Of a stretch of 64,000 bases of DNA, positions 13,697 to 27,854 are shown piece by piece. The position numbers and the translations under genes are program-made. Positions within the stretch are counted from its first letter, which is position 1. Each line of letters begins with the position of its first letter. The notes under the pieces were generated by a model. It did no database searches. It was given only the letters and a program-made list of their open reading frames with translations, and was not told the origin of the DNA. Source of the DNA: Nemophila menziesii (Eukaryota > Streptophyta > Magnoliopsida > Boraginales > Hydrophyllaceae). The stretch lies in NCBI GenBank assembly GCA_029959085.1, contig JARWIR010000061.1, forward strand, positions 1,178,001 to 1,242,000, given 5' to 3'.

Positions 13697-16600
13697 GAAA
13701 GAGGATGCTCAATAACTTTTTTTCATTTTACAATACCAAGACACCTTTTAATTGGTTAAAAGGAGTAGTGTAATAAATAACCTTATACTTTTTGAGTAAT
13801 CAGCTCTTAATCAGAAATTCTCTCCATAGAAGGCGTTATTCATCGATTTTCATATGGTAAGTCACTCTTACTTCCGTGTATTTTTGTCAGCTTTGGGTAT
13901 CTAGTTGACTTACTCTATTCTTCATTAAAAATCTAATACTTATAAGTTTGTTTTGATCACCGTAGACATAAATAGATTTGGAGGATATAACTGGTCTCTT
14001 GTAAGCGATTGTATTTCTGTTTATATTTGGTTTCATTTTTTAGCTTACTTTTCGTAAATCTCAATCTCCACACCACCTTTTTTTCTTCGTGTTTCATTGT
14101 TTTACAAATATTGTTTTAATAGAATGTTTATCAAATCCCTTCAAAATTAAGAATTTTATATTTAAAATTACGTAAGATTAAAGCCAGAAATAAGTCCATT
14201 TTGATCCGTCCATAAGACCCATATTGCATATATAATTATTTTTTCTGAAAATGGGAACTTAATGAATAGTGTGGTTATTGGGGTTGAACGAGAACAATTA
14301 ATTTAAAATTTGGACATTATGTTGTAAAACATAAGTTAGAGTCAAAGAATATTCAGCCATTTTGGTTTTAATTTTAAATAGGTTGGGGTAATTTTAAATT
14401 AGGTACGTTGTAACCCAACTCTGCTCCCCCTTTTAAGATATAGTTCCACCCAGAAACTATAACATCTCTTATAAAACTTAAGTTGGGCTAAAAATTTTTT
14501 TGGCCAGTGTGACTTTTAATTTTAATGGATTGGACTAACCCAAAACTTGGGTTGGTCTGAAATTTTTTGTCTCATTGTCTTTTTAGTTTGACTACTTTTT
14601 AATTGGTTGGGTTATATAGTTTTTTGTAACCAACCCCCAAACATTAGAATTAATACAGTTTTTGTTACTCAGACGCTATTCAAAGTTAACACACACAACT
14701 ACCTCCCACGAACCTCTTCATCTTTGTGTAATATGTTTCTTTAATCTTTTCTATGGAGATGTCCAAACCTTCGATCTCAAGAAGACATAGTGCATTCTCT
14801 ATCCCACATAAGATCATTGACCATCACATTTCAATTAATCCTTCTAAAAAAAGTTTTTTTTTGTAAATTCGATTTTTTTTGAGTAACATATATACTAAAA
14901 CATTAATTTTAATAAAGATTATATATTTTTTCATTATATGTTAACACAGATTGTTGATATGAAGAAAGACTCATTCACATATTTCTAACTTCTTCAGATT
15001 ATTGCATTCTTAACATGTTTAATATAACTTTAATTAAATAAAAATACGGATAACTAATTGATTTTATTGGTTTAATATATGTGGTCATCAATTATATAAC
15101 TTAACCATATAAAAGTGATAAAGAAATATAATTTAAGAATTGAAAAACTTTTCTTCCGTTGTTTCACTTCTTTATTTGAAAACTAAAATATCTAATTCTG
15201 ATACAATTATTAGTTAAAAACCTTTTTTTGTTTAATAGAAACATTTCAATTAAGCTTTCAATAATAATTTTTTTTATTAATTTAAAATAATATTTTAATT
15301 AATGAAAAAATATTTTTTTGACAAAAAATCAATCCTTATAAATATTATATATTTGTTATTTGTTTTCATAATTGTGGATCCAGAGAAAGGTACAGTCGCA
15401 GGAATGAAACTAGCTCTACCACACTATAGAATTTTTTGTTTTGGTAGGGAGCGATTCACTTGGATCTGAACTCGTGTCAATGAATTCTTTATGAATAAAT
15501 AAGGTTAAGGTGTGACAAAAAGCCGACCGAGTGGAGAAGGAAGATATGATTTCATTGATGAGTTTGCCATATTACATATTCTTATACATATTACATTTTT
15601 CTTTTTTAGATAAAGCTTGAATATTACAATAAATTATGTTACTATACTATCTAAATATTAATATAATAATTTTAAATAATAGCATGAATCTAGACTAATA
15701 TCATTTAATGTTAATCTTTATATTGAAATTCATTGCAATTTTAATATATCTATTCAATGCAATTATTCTAAATACTCTCTACGTTCAACTTTATTTGACT
15801 ATCTTCCGAAAAAGAAATGTGAAATATCATTTATCTAATTATAATATTAAACAAATTCTCCACTTTTTTAATGCTATCTATATATAAATTATATAATCTT
15901 ATATTTTCTAATAAAGATATAATAAAAAGTAGTCATGGTCTTTTAAATAGGGTATTTTTGTAAACATTGGACTTAAAGGTACTTTCTTTATTTCTACGAA
16001 CATTTGGATTCTTGACATTCACATAGTTTAATCTAACTTCATATAAATTAAAAATAGTGACCCAAGATCCCCTTATTGGGTAAATGTATCATGTAATCAA
16101 TTAAGTATTTAAAGTATAAGAAAATAGTACAATTTAGGAATTAGATATATTGATCTCGAAAGCTATTCCACCCTCATTTGTTTATTTGAAAAGAATTAGG
16201 ACAAGTTTAATAAAAACCCCAATTATTAAATGAACAATCAAATATTAATTATGAGTAACATATTTTTCATTAATCAGGATATCTATGAATAATTCATCTT
16301 TAGTGACTGGGTAACTCCATGAAAAGGTTATGAGTAATGATCTTCCTTCCTAAAGTACATAAGTAATTCGTCAAAACCCATTGGATGTATACAATTAGTC
16401 CTCCTTGGAATACTAAGTACACTTCCAAATGTAGGATTAGGAAATCCCATATTCTCATATGCGTGTTGTAATACGAGACACTTATTTGTAATGTCATTTG
16501 TCGGGAAAGAACAAACATTTTGTAAACAAATCCTCATAACACTTATCGTGATGTATTCATACTTGTAAAACATTCAACCAGAAATATTTACCCCCCTTGA

Positions 16601-17160
16601 TTATAGAAGTAAATCTCATTTCTCCTTCATACAGCGTAAGAAATAAAAAATCATACTCTGGAGTATTTACCACACTAACAACTTCGTTAACAATTAATTG
16701 AATTGTGAAATCTCTCTATTTTATCATTTTTCTATAATAGATGGTTAATTAAACAGATCCATACTCATCCAAAATGCCATGATGAGTAGAGATTGTGCAA
16801 AAGGACAGGAAAGTTTGAAAACAAGTCTCATAAATCTTTTTCTCATACTAGTGTTAAAATTTATGATCTGCTAAAAAGGAAATCCTGTTACTTTAACTAA
16901 TTAGGTTAATTGTGACTCCGTTTAATATTTTTTCAAGGAATGATAAACAATATCTTTATATAGCCACAATTTGTACATAAATGGGATGCATATTGGATTA
17001 CAATAATATCTTATATGCAACTATATTTAATTTTAACTATTGACAAAAAATAATACTTAACTTGCTGAATTTTAGAATTCAAATTTAAAAATACTACTTA
17101 ATTTTATTTACATTTTATATTATAACTCCCCTTGTCAGGCTTTATTTCTCCAACATTTTT
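13697..17160 (+). repeat. Satellite unit U5 (3464 bp), near-identical to U4
   Basis: The second copy of the most recent duplication in the array. It shares even the private variant GAGGATGCTC at the phase mark and the one-base deletion in TTAATCAGAAATTC with U4. The minus-strand frame is at 16328-16573. Confidence 0.92.
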
Positions 17161-20100
17161 GAAAGAGGATGTTCAATAACTTTTTTTCATTTTACAATAC
17201 CAAGACACCTTTTAATTGGTTAAAAGGAGTAGTGTAATAAATAACCTTATACTTTTTGAGTAATCAGCTCTTAATCAAGAAATTCTCTCCATAGAAGGCG
17301 TTATTCATCGATTTTCATATGGTAAGTCACTCTTACTTCCGTGTATTTTTGTCAGCTTTGGGTATCTAGTTGACTTACTCTATTCTTCATTAAAAATCTA
17401 ATACTTATAAGTTTGTTTTGATCACCGTAGACATAAATAGATTTGGATGATATAACTGGTCTCTCGTAAGGGATTGTATTTCTGTTTATATTTGGATTCA
17501 TTTTTTAACTTACTTTTCGTAAATCTCAATTTCCACACCACCTTTTTTTCTTCGTGTTTTATTGTTTTAGAAATATTGTTTTAATAGAATGTTTATCAAG
17601 TCACTTCAAAATTTAGAATTTTATATTTAAAATTACGTAAGATTAAAGCCAGAAATAAATCCATTTTGATCCGTCCATAAGACCCATATTGCATATATAA
17701 TTATTTTTTATGAAAATGATAACTTAATGACTATTGTTGTTATTGGAGTTGAACGAAAACAATTAATTTAAAATTTGGAGATTATGTTGTAAAACATAAG
17801 TTGGACTCAAAGAATATTCATCCATTGTGGTTTATAATTTTAAATAGGTTGGGGTAATTTAAATTAGGTACGTTGTAACCCAACTCTTCTCCCCCTTTTA
17901 AGATATAGTTCCACCCAAAAACTATAACATCTCTTATAAAACTTAAGTTGGGCTAAAAATATTTTTGGCCAGTGTGACGTTTAATTTTAATGGATTGGAC
18001 TAACCCAAAACTTGGGTTGGTCTGAAATTTTTTTGTCTCAGTGTCTTTTTAGTTTGACTACTTTTTAATTGGTTGGGTTATATTGTTTTTTGTAACCAAC
18101 CCCCAAACAATATAATTAATACAGTTTTTGTTACTCAGACGCTATTCAAAGTCAACACACACAACTACCTCCCGCGAACCTCTTCATCTTTGTGTATTAT
18201 GTTTCTTTAATCTTGTCTATGGAGATGTCCAAACCTTCGATCTCAAGAAGACAAAGTGCATTCTCTATCCAACATAAGATCATTGACCATCACATTTCAA
18301 TTAATCCTTCTAAAAAAGGTTTTTTTTTTAAATTTTTTTTTTTGAGTAACATATATACTAAAACATTAATTTTAATAAATATTATATATTTTTTCATTAT
18401 ATGTTAACACAGATTGTTGATATGAAGAAAGACTCATTCACATATTTCTAACTTCTTCAGATTATTGCATTCTTAACATGTTTAATATAACTCTAATTAA
18501 ATAAAAAATACGGATAACTAATTGATTTTATTGGTTGAATATATGTGGTCATCAATTATATAACTTAACCATATAAAAGTGATAAAGAAATATAATTTAA
18601 GAATTGAAAAACTTTTCTTCTGTTGTTTCACTTCTTTATTTGAAAACTAAAATATCTAATTCTGATACAAATATTAGTTAAAAACCTTTTTTTGTTTAAT
18701 AAAAACATTTCAATTAAGCTTTCAATAATAATTTTTTTTATTAATTTAAAATAATATTTTAATTAATGAAAAAATGTTTTTTTGACAAAAAATCAATCCT
18801 TATAAATATTATATATTTTTTATTTGTTTTCATAATTGTGGATCCAGAGAAAGGTACAGTCGCAGGAATGAAACTAGCTCTACCACGCTATCGAATTTTC
18901 TGTTTTGGTAGGGAGCAATTCACTTGGATCTGAAATCATGTCAATGAATTCTTTATGAATAAATAAGGTTAAGGTGTGACAAAAAGCCGACCGAGTGGAG
19001 AAGGAAGATATGATTTCATTGATGAGTTTGCCATATTACATATTCTTATACATATTACATTTTTCTTTTTTAGATAAAACTTGAATATTACAATAAATTA
19101 TGTTAATATACTATATAAATATTAATACAATAATTTAAATAATAACATGACTCCAGACTAATATCATTTAATATTAATCTTTATATTGAAATTCATTGCA
19201 ATTTTAATATATTTATTCAATGCAATTATTCTAAATACTCTCTACATTCAACTTTATTTGACTATCTTCCAAAAAAGAAATGTAAAATATCATTTATCTA
19301 ATTATAATATTAAACAAATTCTCCACTTTTTTAATACTATCTATATATAAATTATATAATCTTATTTTTTAAAATAAAGATATAATAAAAAGTAGTCATG
19401 GTCTTTTAAATAGGGTATTTTTTGTAAACATGGGACTTAAAGGTACTTTTTTTATTTCTACGAACATTTGGATTCTTGACATTCACATAGTTTAATCTAA
19501 CTTTATATTAATTAAAAATAGTTACCCAAGATCCCCTTATTGGGGAAATGTATCATGTAATCAATTAAGTATTTAAAGTATAAGAAAATAGTACAATTTA
19601 GGAATTAGATATATTGATCTCGAAAGCTACTCCACCCTCATTTGTTTATTTGAAAAGAATTAGGACAAGTTTAATAAAAACCCCAATTATTAAATGAACA
19701 ATCAAATATTAATTATGAGTAACATATTTTTCATTAATCAGGATATCTATGAATAATTCATCTTTAGTGACTGGGTAACTCCATGAAAAGGTTATGAGTA
19801 ATGATCTTCCTTCCTAAAGTACATAAGTAATTCGTCAAATCCCATTGCATGTATACAATTAGTCCTCCTTAGAATACTAAGTACACTTCCAAATGTAGGA
19901 TTAGGAAATCCCAAATTCTCATATGCGTGTTGTAATACGAGACATTTATTTGTAATGTCATTTGTCGGGAAAGGACAAACATTTTGTAAACAAATCCTCA
20001 TAACACTTATCGTGATGTATTCATACTTGTAAAATATTCAACCAGAAATATTTACCCCCTTGATTATAGAAGTAAATCTCATTTCTCCTTCATACAGCGT

Positions 20101-20618
20101 AAGAAATAAAAAATCATACTCTGGAGTATTTACCACACTAACAACTTCGTTAACATTTAATTGAATTGTGAAATCTCTCTATTTTATCATTTTTCTATAA
20201 TAGATGGTTAATTAAACAAATCCATACTCATCCAAAATGCCATGATGAGTAGAGATTGTGCAAAAGGACGAGAAAGCTTGAAAACAAGTCTCATAAATCT
20301 TTTTCTCTTACTAGTGTTAAAATTCATGATCTGCTAAAAAGGAAATCCAGTTACTTTAACTAGTTAGGTTAATTGTGACTCCGTTTAATATTTCTTCAAG
20401 GGATGATAAACAATATCTTTATATAGCCACAATTTGTACATAAATGGGATGCATATTGGATTTCAATAATATCTTATATGCAACTATATTTAATTTTAAC
20501 TATTGACAAAAAATAATACTTAACTTCCTGAATTTTAGAATTCAAATTTTAAACTACTTAATTTTATTTATATTTTATTATAACTCCCCTTGACCGGCTT
20601 TATTTCTCCAACATTTTT
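17161..20618 (+). repeat. Satellite unit U6 (3458 bp)
   Basis: Main-subfamily unit, close to U4/U5 but with scattered substitutions, for example GATGTTC at the phase mark. The minus-strand frame is at 19792-20001. Its usual ATG is changed to ATA (TATTTTACA at the start), so the longest frame begins later. Confidence 0.9.
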
Positions 20619-23600
20619 GAAAGAGGATGTCCAATAACTTTTTTTCATTTTACAATACCAAGACACCTTTTAATTGGTTAAAAGTAGTAGTGTAATAAAT
20701 AACCTTATACTTTTTGAGTAATCAGCTCTTAATCAAGAAATTCTCTCCATAGAAGGCGTTATTCATCGATTTTCATATGGTAAGTCACTCTTACTTCCGT
20801 GTATTTTTGTCAGCTTTGGGTATCTAGTTGACTTACTCTATTCTTCATAAAAAATCTAATACTTATAAGTTTGTTTTGATCACAGTAGACATAAATAGAT
20901 TTGGAGGATATAACTGGTATCTCGTAAGGGATTGTATTTCTGTTTATATTTGGATTCATTTTTTAACTTACTTTTCGTAAATCTCAATCTCCACACCGCC
21001 TTTTTTTCTTCGTGTTTTATTGTTTTAGAAATATTGTTTTAATAGAATGTTTATCAAGTCACTTCAAAATTTAGAATTTTATATTTAAAATTACGTAAGA
21101 TTAAAGCCAGAAATAAATCCATTTTGATCCGTCCATAAGACCCATATTGCATATATAATTATTTTTTATGAAAATGATAACTTTATGAAAATGATAACTT
21201 AATGACTAGTGTTGTTATTGGAGTTGAACGAGAACAATTAATTTAAAATTTGGACATTATGTTGTAAAACATAAGTTGGACTCAAAGAATATTCAGCCAT
21301 TGTGGTTTATAATTTTAAATAGGTTGGGGTAATTTTAAATTAGGTACGTTGTAACCCAACTCTGCTCCCCCTTTTAAGATATAGTTCCACCCAAAAACTA
21401 TAACATCTCTTATAAAACATAAGTTGGGCTAAAAATTTTTTTGGCCAGTGTGACGTTTAATTTTAATAGATTGGACTAACCCAAAACTTGGGTTGGTCTG
21501 AAATTTTTTTGTCTCAGTGTCTTTTTAGTTTGACTACTTTTTAATTGGTTGGGTTATATAGTTTTTTGTAACCAACCCCCAAATAATAGAATTAATACAG
21601 TTTTTGTTACTCAGACTCTATTCAAAGTTACACACAAAACTACCTCCCGCGAACCTCTTCAATTTTGTGTATTATGTTTCTTTAATCTTGTCTATGGAGA
21701 TATCCGAACCTTCGATCTCGAGAAGACAAAGTGCATTCTCTATCCCACATAAGATCATTGACAATCACATTTCAATTAATCCTTCTAAAAAAATGTTTTT
21801 TTTTTAAATTCGAATTTTTTTTTAGTATCATATATATACTAAAACATTAATTTTAATAAATATTATATATTTTTATATTATATGTTAACACAGATTGTTG
21901 ATATGAAGAAAGACTCATTCACATATTTCTAACTTCTTCAGATTATTGCATTCTTAACATGTTTAATATAACTTTTATTAAATAAAAAATACGGATAACT
22001 AATTGATTTTATTGGTTGAATATATGTGGTCATCAATTATATAACTTAACCATATAAAAGTGATAAAGAAATATAATTTAACAATTGAAAAACTTTTCTT
22101 CCATTGTTTCACTTCTTTATTTGAAAACTAAAATATCTAATTCCGATACAAATATTAGTTAAAAACCTTTTTTTGTTTAATAGAATCATTTCAATTAAGC
22201 TTTCAATAATAATTTTTTTATTAATTTAAAATAATATTTTGATTAATGAAAAAATGTTTTTTTGACAAAAAATCAATCCTTACAAATATTATATATTTGT
22301 TATTTGTTTTCATAATTGTGGATCCAGAGAAAGGTACAGTCACAGGAATGAAACTAGCTCTACCACACTACTGAATTTTCAGTTTTGGTAGGGAGCAATT
22401 CACTTGGATATGAACTCATATCAATGAATGCTTTATGAATAAATAAGGTTAAGGTGTGACAAAAAGCCGACCGAGTGGAGAAGGAAGATATGATGCCATT
22501 AATGAGTTTGCCATATTACATATTCTTATACATATTACATTTTTCTTTTTTAGATAAAACTTCAATGTTACAATAAATTATGTTAATATACTATCTAAAT
22601 ATTAATACAATAATTTTAAATAACATCATGAATCCCAGACTAATATCATTTAATGTTAATTTTTATATTGAAATTCATTGCAATTTTAATATATTTATTC
22701 AATGCAATTATTCTAAATACTCTCTACGTTCAACTTTATTTGACTATCTGCCGAAAAAGAAATGTGAAATATCATTTATCTGATTATAATATTAAACAAA
22801 TTCTCCACTTTTTTAATACTATCTATATATAAATTATATAATCTTATATTTTCAAATAAAGATATAATAAAAAGTAGTCATGGTCTTTTAAATAGGGTGT
22901 TTTTGTAAACAAAGGACTTAAAAGTACTTTCTTTATTTCTACGAACATTTGGATTCTTGACATTAACATAGTTTAATCTAACTTTATATAAATAAAAAAT
23001 AGTGACCCAAGATCCCCTTATTGGGTAAATGTAACATGTAATCAATTAAGTATTTAAAGTATAAGAAAATAGTACAATTTAGGAATTAGATATATTGATC
23101 TCGAAAGCTTCTCCACCCTCATTTGTTTATTTGAAAAGAATTAGGACATGTTTAATAAATACCCCAATTATTAAATGAACAATCTAATATTAATTATGAG
23201 TAACATATTTTTCATTAATCATGATATCTATGAATAATTCATCTTTAGTGACTGGGTAACTCCATGAAAAGGTTATGAGTAATGATCTACCTTCCTAAAG
23301 TACATAAGTAATTCGTCAAATCCCATTGGATGTATACAATTAGTCCTCCTTGGAATACTAAGTATACTTCCAAATGTAGGATTAGGAAATCCCAAATTCT
23401 CATATGCGTGTTGCAATACGAGACATTTATTTGTAATGTCATTTGCCGGGAAAGGACAAACATTTTGCAAACAAATCCACATAACACTTATCGGGGTGTA
23501 TTCATACTTGTAAAACCTTCAACCAGAAATATTTACACCCGTTACTATAGAAGTAAATCTCATTTCTCCTTCATACAGCGTAAGAAATAAAAAATCATAC

Positions 23601-24102
23601 TCTGGAATATTTACCACACTAACGGTTTCATTAACAATTAATTTAATTGTGAAATCTCTCGATTTTATCATTTGTCTATAATAGATGGTTAATTGAACAG
23701 ATCCATAGTCATCCAAAATGCCATGATGAGTAGAGATTGTGCAAAAGGAGGAGAAACCTTGAAAACAAGACTCGTAAATCTTTTTCTCATACTAGTGTTA
23801 AAATTCATGATCTGGTAAAAAGGAAATCCTGTTACTTTAACTAGTTAGGTTAATTGTGACTCTGTTTAATATTTGTTCAAGGGATGATAAACAATATCTT
23901 TATATAGCAACAATTTGTACATAAATGGGATACATATTGGATTACAATAATATCTTATATGCAACTATATTTGATTTTAACTATTGACAAAAAATAATAC
24001 TTAACTTCCTGAATTTCAGAATTCGAATTTTAAAACTACTTAATTTTATTTATATTTTATATTATAACTCCCCTTGTCCGGTTTTATTTATCCAACATTT
24101 TT
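20619..24102 (+). repeat. Satellite unit U7 (3484 bp)
   Basis: Full-length unit with a private tandem duplication of about 18 bp (TATGAAAATGATAACTT twice, 21166-21202), which explains most of its extra length. The minus-strand frame is at 23273-23482. A neighbouring upstream minus-strand frame is at 23519-23716. Confidence 0.9.
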
Positions 24103-25042
24103 GAAAGAGGATGTCCAATAAATTTTTTTCGTTTTACAATACCAAGACACCTTTTAATTAGTTAAAAGGAGTTGTGTAATAAATAACCTTATACTTATTG
24201 AGTAATCAGCTCGTAATGAAGAAATTATCTCCATAGAAGGCGCTGTTCATCGATTTTCATATGGTAAGTCACTCTTACTTCCGTGTATTTTTGTCAGCTT
24301 TGGGTATCTAGTTGACTTACTCTATTCTTCATAAAAAATTTAATACTTATAAGTTTGTTTTGATCACATTAGACATAATTAGATTTGGAGGATATAACTG
24401 GTCTCTCGTAAGGGATTGTATTTCTGTTTATATTTGGTTTCATTTTTTCACTTACTTTTCGTAAATCTCAATCTCCACACCACCTTTTTTTCTTCGTGTT
24501 TTAGTGTTTTACAAATATTGTTTTAATAAAATGTTTATCAAGTCCCTTCAAAATTTAGAATTTTATATTTAAAATTACGTAAGATTAAAGCCAGAAATAA
24601 ATCCATTTTGATCCGTCCATAAGACCCATATTGCATATATAATTATTATTTTTGAAAATGATAACTTAATGACTAGTGTGGTTATTGGGGTTGAACGAGA
24701 ACAATTAATTTAAAATTTGGACATTATGTTGTAAAACATAAGTTGGACTCAAAGAATATTCGGCCATTGTGGTTTGTAATTTTAAATAGGTAAGTTGTTA
24801 ACCCAACTCTGCTCCCCCTTTTAAGATATATTTCCACCCAAAAACTATAATATCTCTTATAAAACTTCAGTTGGGCTAAAAAAAAATTTGGCCAGTATGA
24901 CTATTAATTTTAATGGATTGGATTAACCCAAAACATGGGTTGGCCTGAAAACATTTTGTCTCAGTGTCTTTTTTGTTTGAATACTTTTTAATTGGTTGGG
25001 TTATATAGTTTATTGTAACAAAACTCCAAACAATAGAATTAA

Positions 25043-25234
25043 GAGTAAAGATATATATCACCCTTTTCTGCTTCACCTCTATATCACCTCCTATGTGGAG
25101 GTTTTAAGCACCAATCGCATCGTTTCTCTCTCCCATTTATTTATTTTCTCTTACTTTTGTTTAGTGCCACATAAGCTGACATATCAGAGGTGAAATAAGG
25201 GTGAAGCAAATAAGGGTGATATATAGCAATGCTC
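25043..25234. mobile_element. MITE, 192 bp, Mutator-like by TSD length
   Basis: The element is bounded by a perfect 9-bp duplication TAGAATTAA (25034-25042 and 25235-25243); the uninserted sequence is seen in the other units. Its ends are inverted repeats of at least 45 bp with some mismatches. The left end reads GAGTAAAGATATATATCACC, and the reverse complement of the right end reads GAGCATTGCTATATATCACC. It has no coding capacity. A 9-bp duplication is usual for Mutator-like elements. The family was not recognised. Confidence 0.85.
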
Positions 25235-26010
25235 TAGAATTAATACAGTTTTTGTTACTCAGACGATATTCAAAGTCGACACACACAACTACCTCCCGCG
25301 AACCTCTTCATCTTTGTGTATTATGTTTCTTTAATCTTGTATATGGAGTTGTCCAAACCTTCGATCTCAAGAAGACAAAGTGCATTCTCTACCCCACATA
25401 AGATCATTCACCATCACATTTCAATTAATCCTTCTAAAAAAAGGTTTTTTATTTAAATTCGAATTTTCTTTTTGAATAACATATATACTAAAAAATTAAT
25501 TTTAATAAATATTATATATTTTTTCATTGTATGTTAACACAAATTGATGATATGAAGAAAGACTCATTCACAAATTTCTAACTTCTTCGGATTATTGCAT
25601 TCTTAACATGTTTAATATAACTTTAATTAAATAAAAAATGCGGATAACTAATTGATTTTATTGGGTAAATATATGTGGTCATCAATTATATAACTAAACC
25701 ATATAAAAGTTATATAAAAATACAATTTAAGAATTGAAAAACTTTTCTTCCTTTGTTTCACTTCTTTATTTGAAAACATTTCAATTAATCTTTTTTTGTT
25801 TAATAGAAACATTTCAATTAATCTTTCAATAATAATTTTTTTATTAATTTAAAATAATATTTTGTTAATGCAAAAATGTTTTTTTTACAAAAAATCAATC
25901 CTTATAAATATTATATATTTGTTATTTGTTTTCATAATTGTGGATCCAGAGAAAAGTACAGTCGCAGGAAGTAAACTATCTCTACCACAATATCGAATTT
26001 TCTGTTTTGG

Positions 26011-26149
26011 CCTCCCCCTTTGTGGGGTCCGGACAACTACGAGTGAGCAGAAAAGGGAGGAGGAAAGAGGCCCTGTGAACCATAATAATTAGTGAACAAG
26101 TGTAAGCTTCGCTGCCCAACAGTATGGAGTACCGAATTTTCTGTTTTGG
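26011..26149. other. 139-bp insert flanked by 17-bp direct repeats
   Basis: CGAATTTTCTGTTTTGG occurs at 25994-26010 and again at 26133-26149, while other units have it once. The sequence between them is GC-richer than the satellite, begins CCTCCCCCTTTGTGGGG (a small hairpin), and has no visible poly(A) tail or terminal inverted repeats. It could be a small retroposed fragment with a long target duplication, or filler DNA from break repair. Confidence 0.65.
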
Positions 26150-27854
26150 TTCGGTGTAATTCAGTTGGATCTGAACTCATGTCAATGAATGCTTTATGAA
26201 TAAATAAGGTTAAGGTGTGACAAAAAGCCGACCGAGTAGAGAAGGAAGATATGATGCCATTAATGAGTTTTCCATATTACATATTCTTATACATATTACA
26301 TTTTTCTTTTTTAGATAAAACTTGAATATTACAATAAATTATGTTAATATACTATCTAAATATTAATACAATAATTTTAAATAATTGCATGAATCCCTTA
26401 CTAATATCATTTAATGTTAACCTTTATATTGAAATTCATTGCAATTTTAATATATTTATTCAATGCAATTATTCTAAATATTCTCTACGTTCAACTTTAT
26501 TTGACTATCTTCCGAAAAAGATATGTGAAATATCATTTATCTAATTATAATATTAAATAAATTCTCCACTTTTTTAATACTATCTATATATAAATTATAT
26601 AATCTTATATTTTCTAATAAATATAAAATAAAAAGTAGTCATGGTCTTTTAAATAGGGTATTTTTGTAAACATAGGATTTAAAGGTACTTTCTTTATTTC
26701 TACGGGCATTTGGATTCTTGACATTAACATAGTTTAATCTAACTTTATATAAATTAAAAAATAGTGACCCAAGATCCCTTTATTGGGTAAATGTATCATG
26801 TAATCAATTAAGTATTTAAAGTATAAGAAAATAGTACAATTTAGGAATTAGATATATTGATCTCGAAAGCTTCTCCACCCTCAATTGTTTATTTGAAAAT
26901 AATTAGGACAATTTTAATAAAAACCCCGATTATTGAATGAACAATCTAATATTAATTATGAGTAACATATTTTTCATTCATCAGGATTTCTATGAATAAT
27001 TCATCTTTAGTGACTAGGTAACTCCATGAAAAGGTTATGTGTAATGATCTACCTTCCTAAAGTACATAAGTAATTTGTCAAAACCCATTGGATGTATACA
27101 ATTAGTCCTCCTTGGAATACTAAGTACACTTCCGAATGTAGGATTAAGAAATCCCAAATTCTCATATACGTGTTGTAATACGAGACATTTATTTGTAATG
27201 TCATTTTCCGGGAAAGGACAAACATTTTGCAAACAAATCCTCATAACACTTATCGTGATGTATTCATACTTATAAAACATTCAACCAGAAATATTTACCC
27301 CCTTGATTATAGAAGCAAATCTCATTTCTCCTTCATACTTATAAAACCCATACTCTAGAGTATTTAACACACTAACGGCTTCATTAACAATTAATTCAAT
27401 TGTGAAATCTCTCTATTTTATCATTTTTCTCTAATAGATGGTTAATTCAACAGATCCATACTCAACCAAAATGCCATGATGAGTAGAGATAGTAAAAAAG
27501 GAGGGGATAGCTTGAAAACAAGTCTCATAAATCTTTTTCTCATACTAGTGTTAAAATTCATGATCTGGTAAAAAGGAAATCCTGTTACTTTAACTCGTTA
27601 GGTTAATTATGACTCCGTTTAATATTTGTCAAGGGATGATAAACAATATCTTTATATAGCCACAATTTGTACATAAATGGGATAAATATTGGATTACAAT
27701 AATTTCTTATATGCAACTATATTTAATTTTAACTATTGACAAAAAATAATACTTAACTTCCTGATTTTCAGAATTCAAATTTTAAAACTACTTAATTTTA
27801 TTTATATTTTATATTATAACTCCCCTTGTCCAGCTTTATTTCTCCAACATATTT

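Larger units (their letters stand above)
24103..27854 (+). repeat. Satellite unit U8 with two private insertions
   Basis: The unit spans 3752 bp because it carries a 192-bp MITE plus a 9-bp target duplication (25043-25243) and a 139-bp insert (26011-26149). Without these it is about 3.41 kb. No other unit has either insert, so both arrived after this copy was made. The minus-strand frame is at 27035-27280. Confidence 0.9.
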
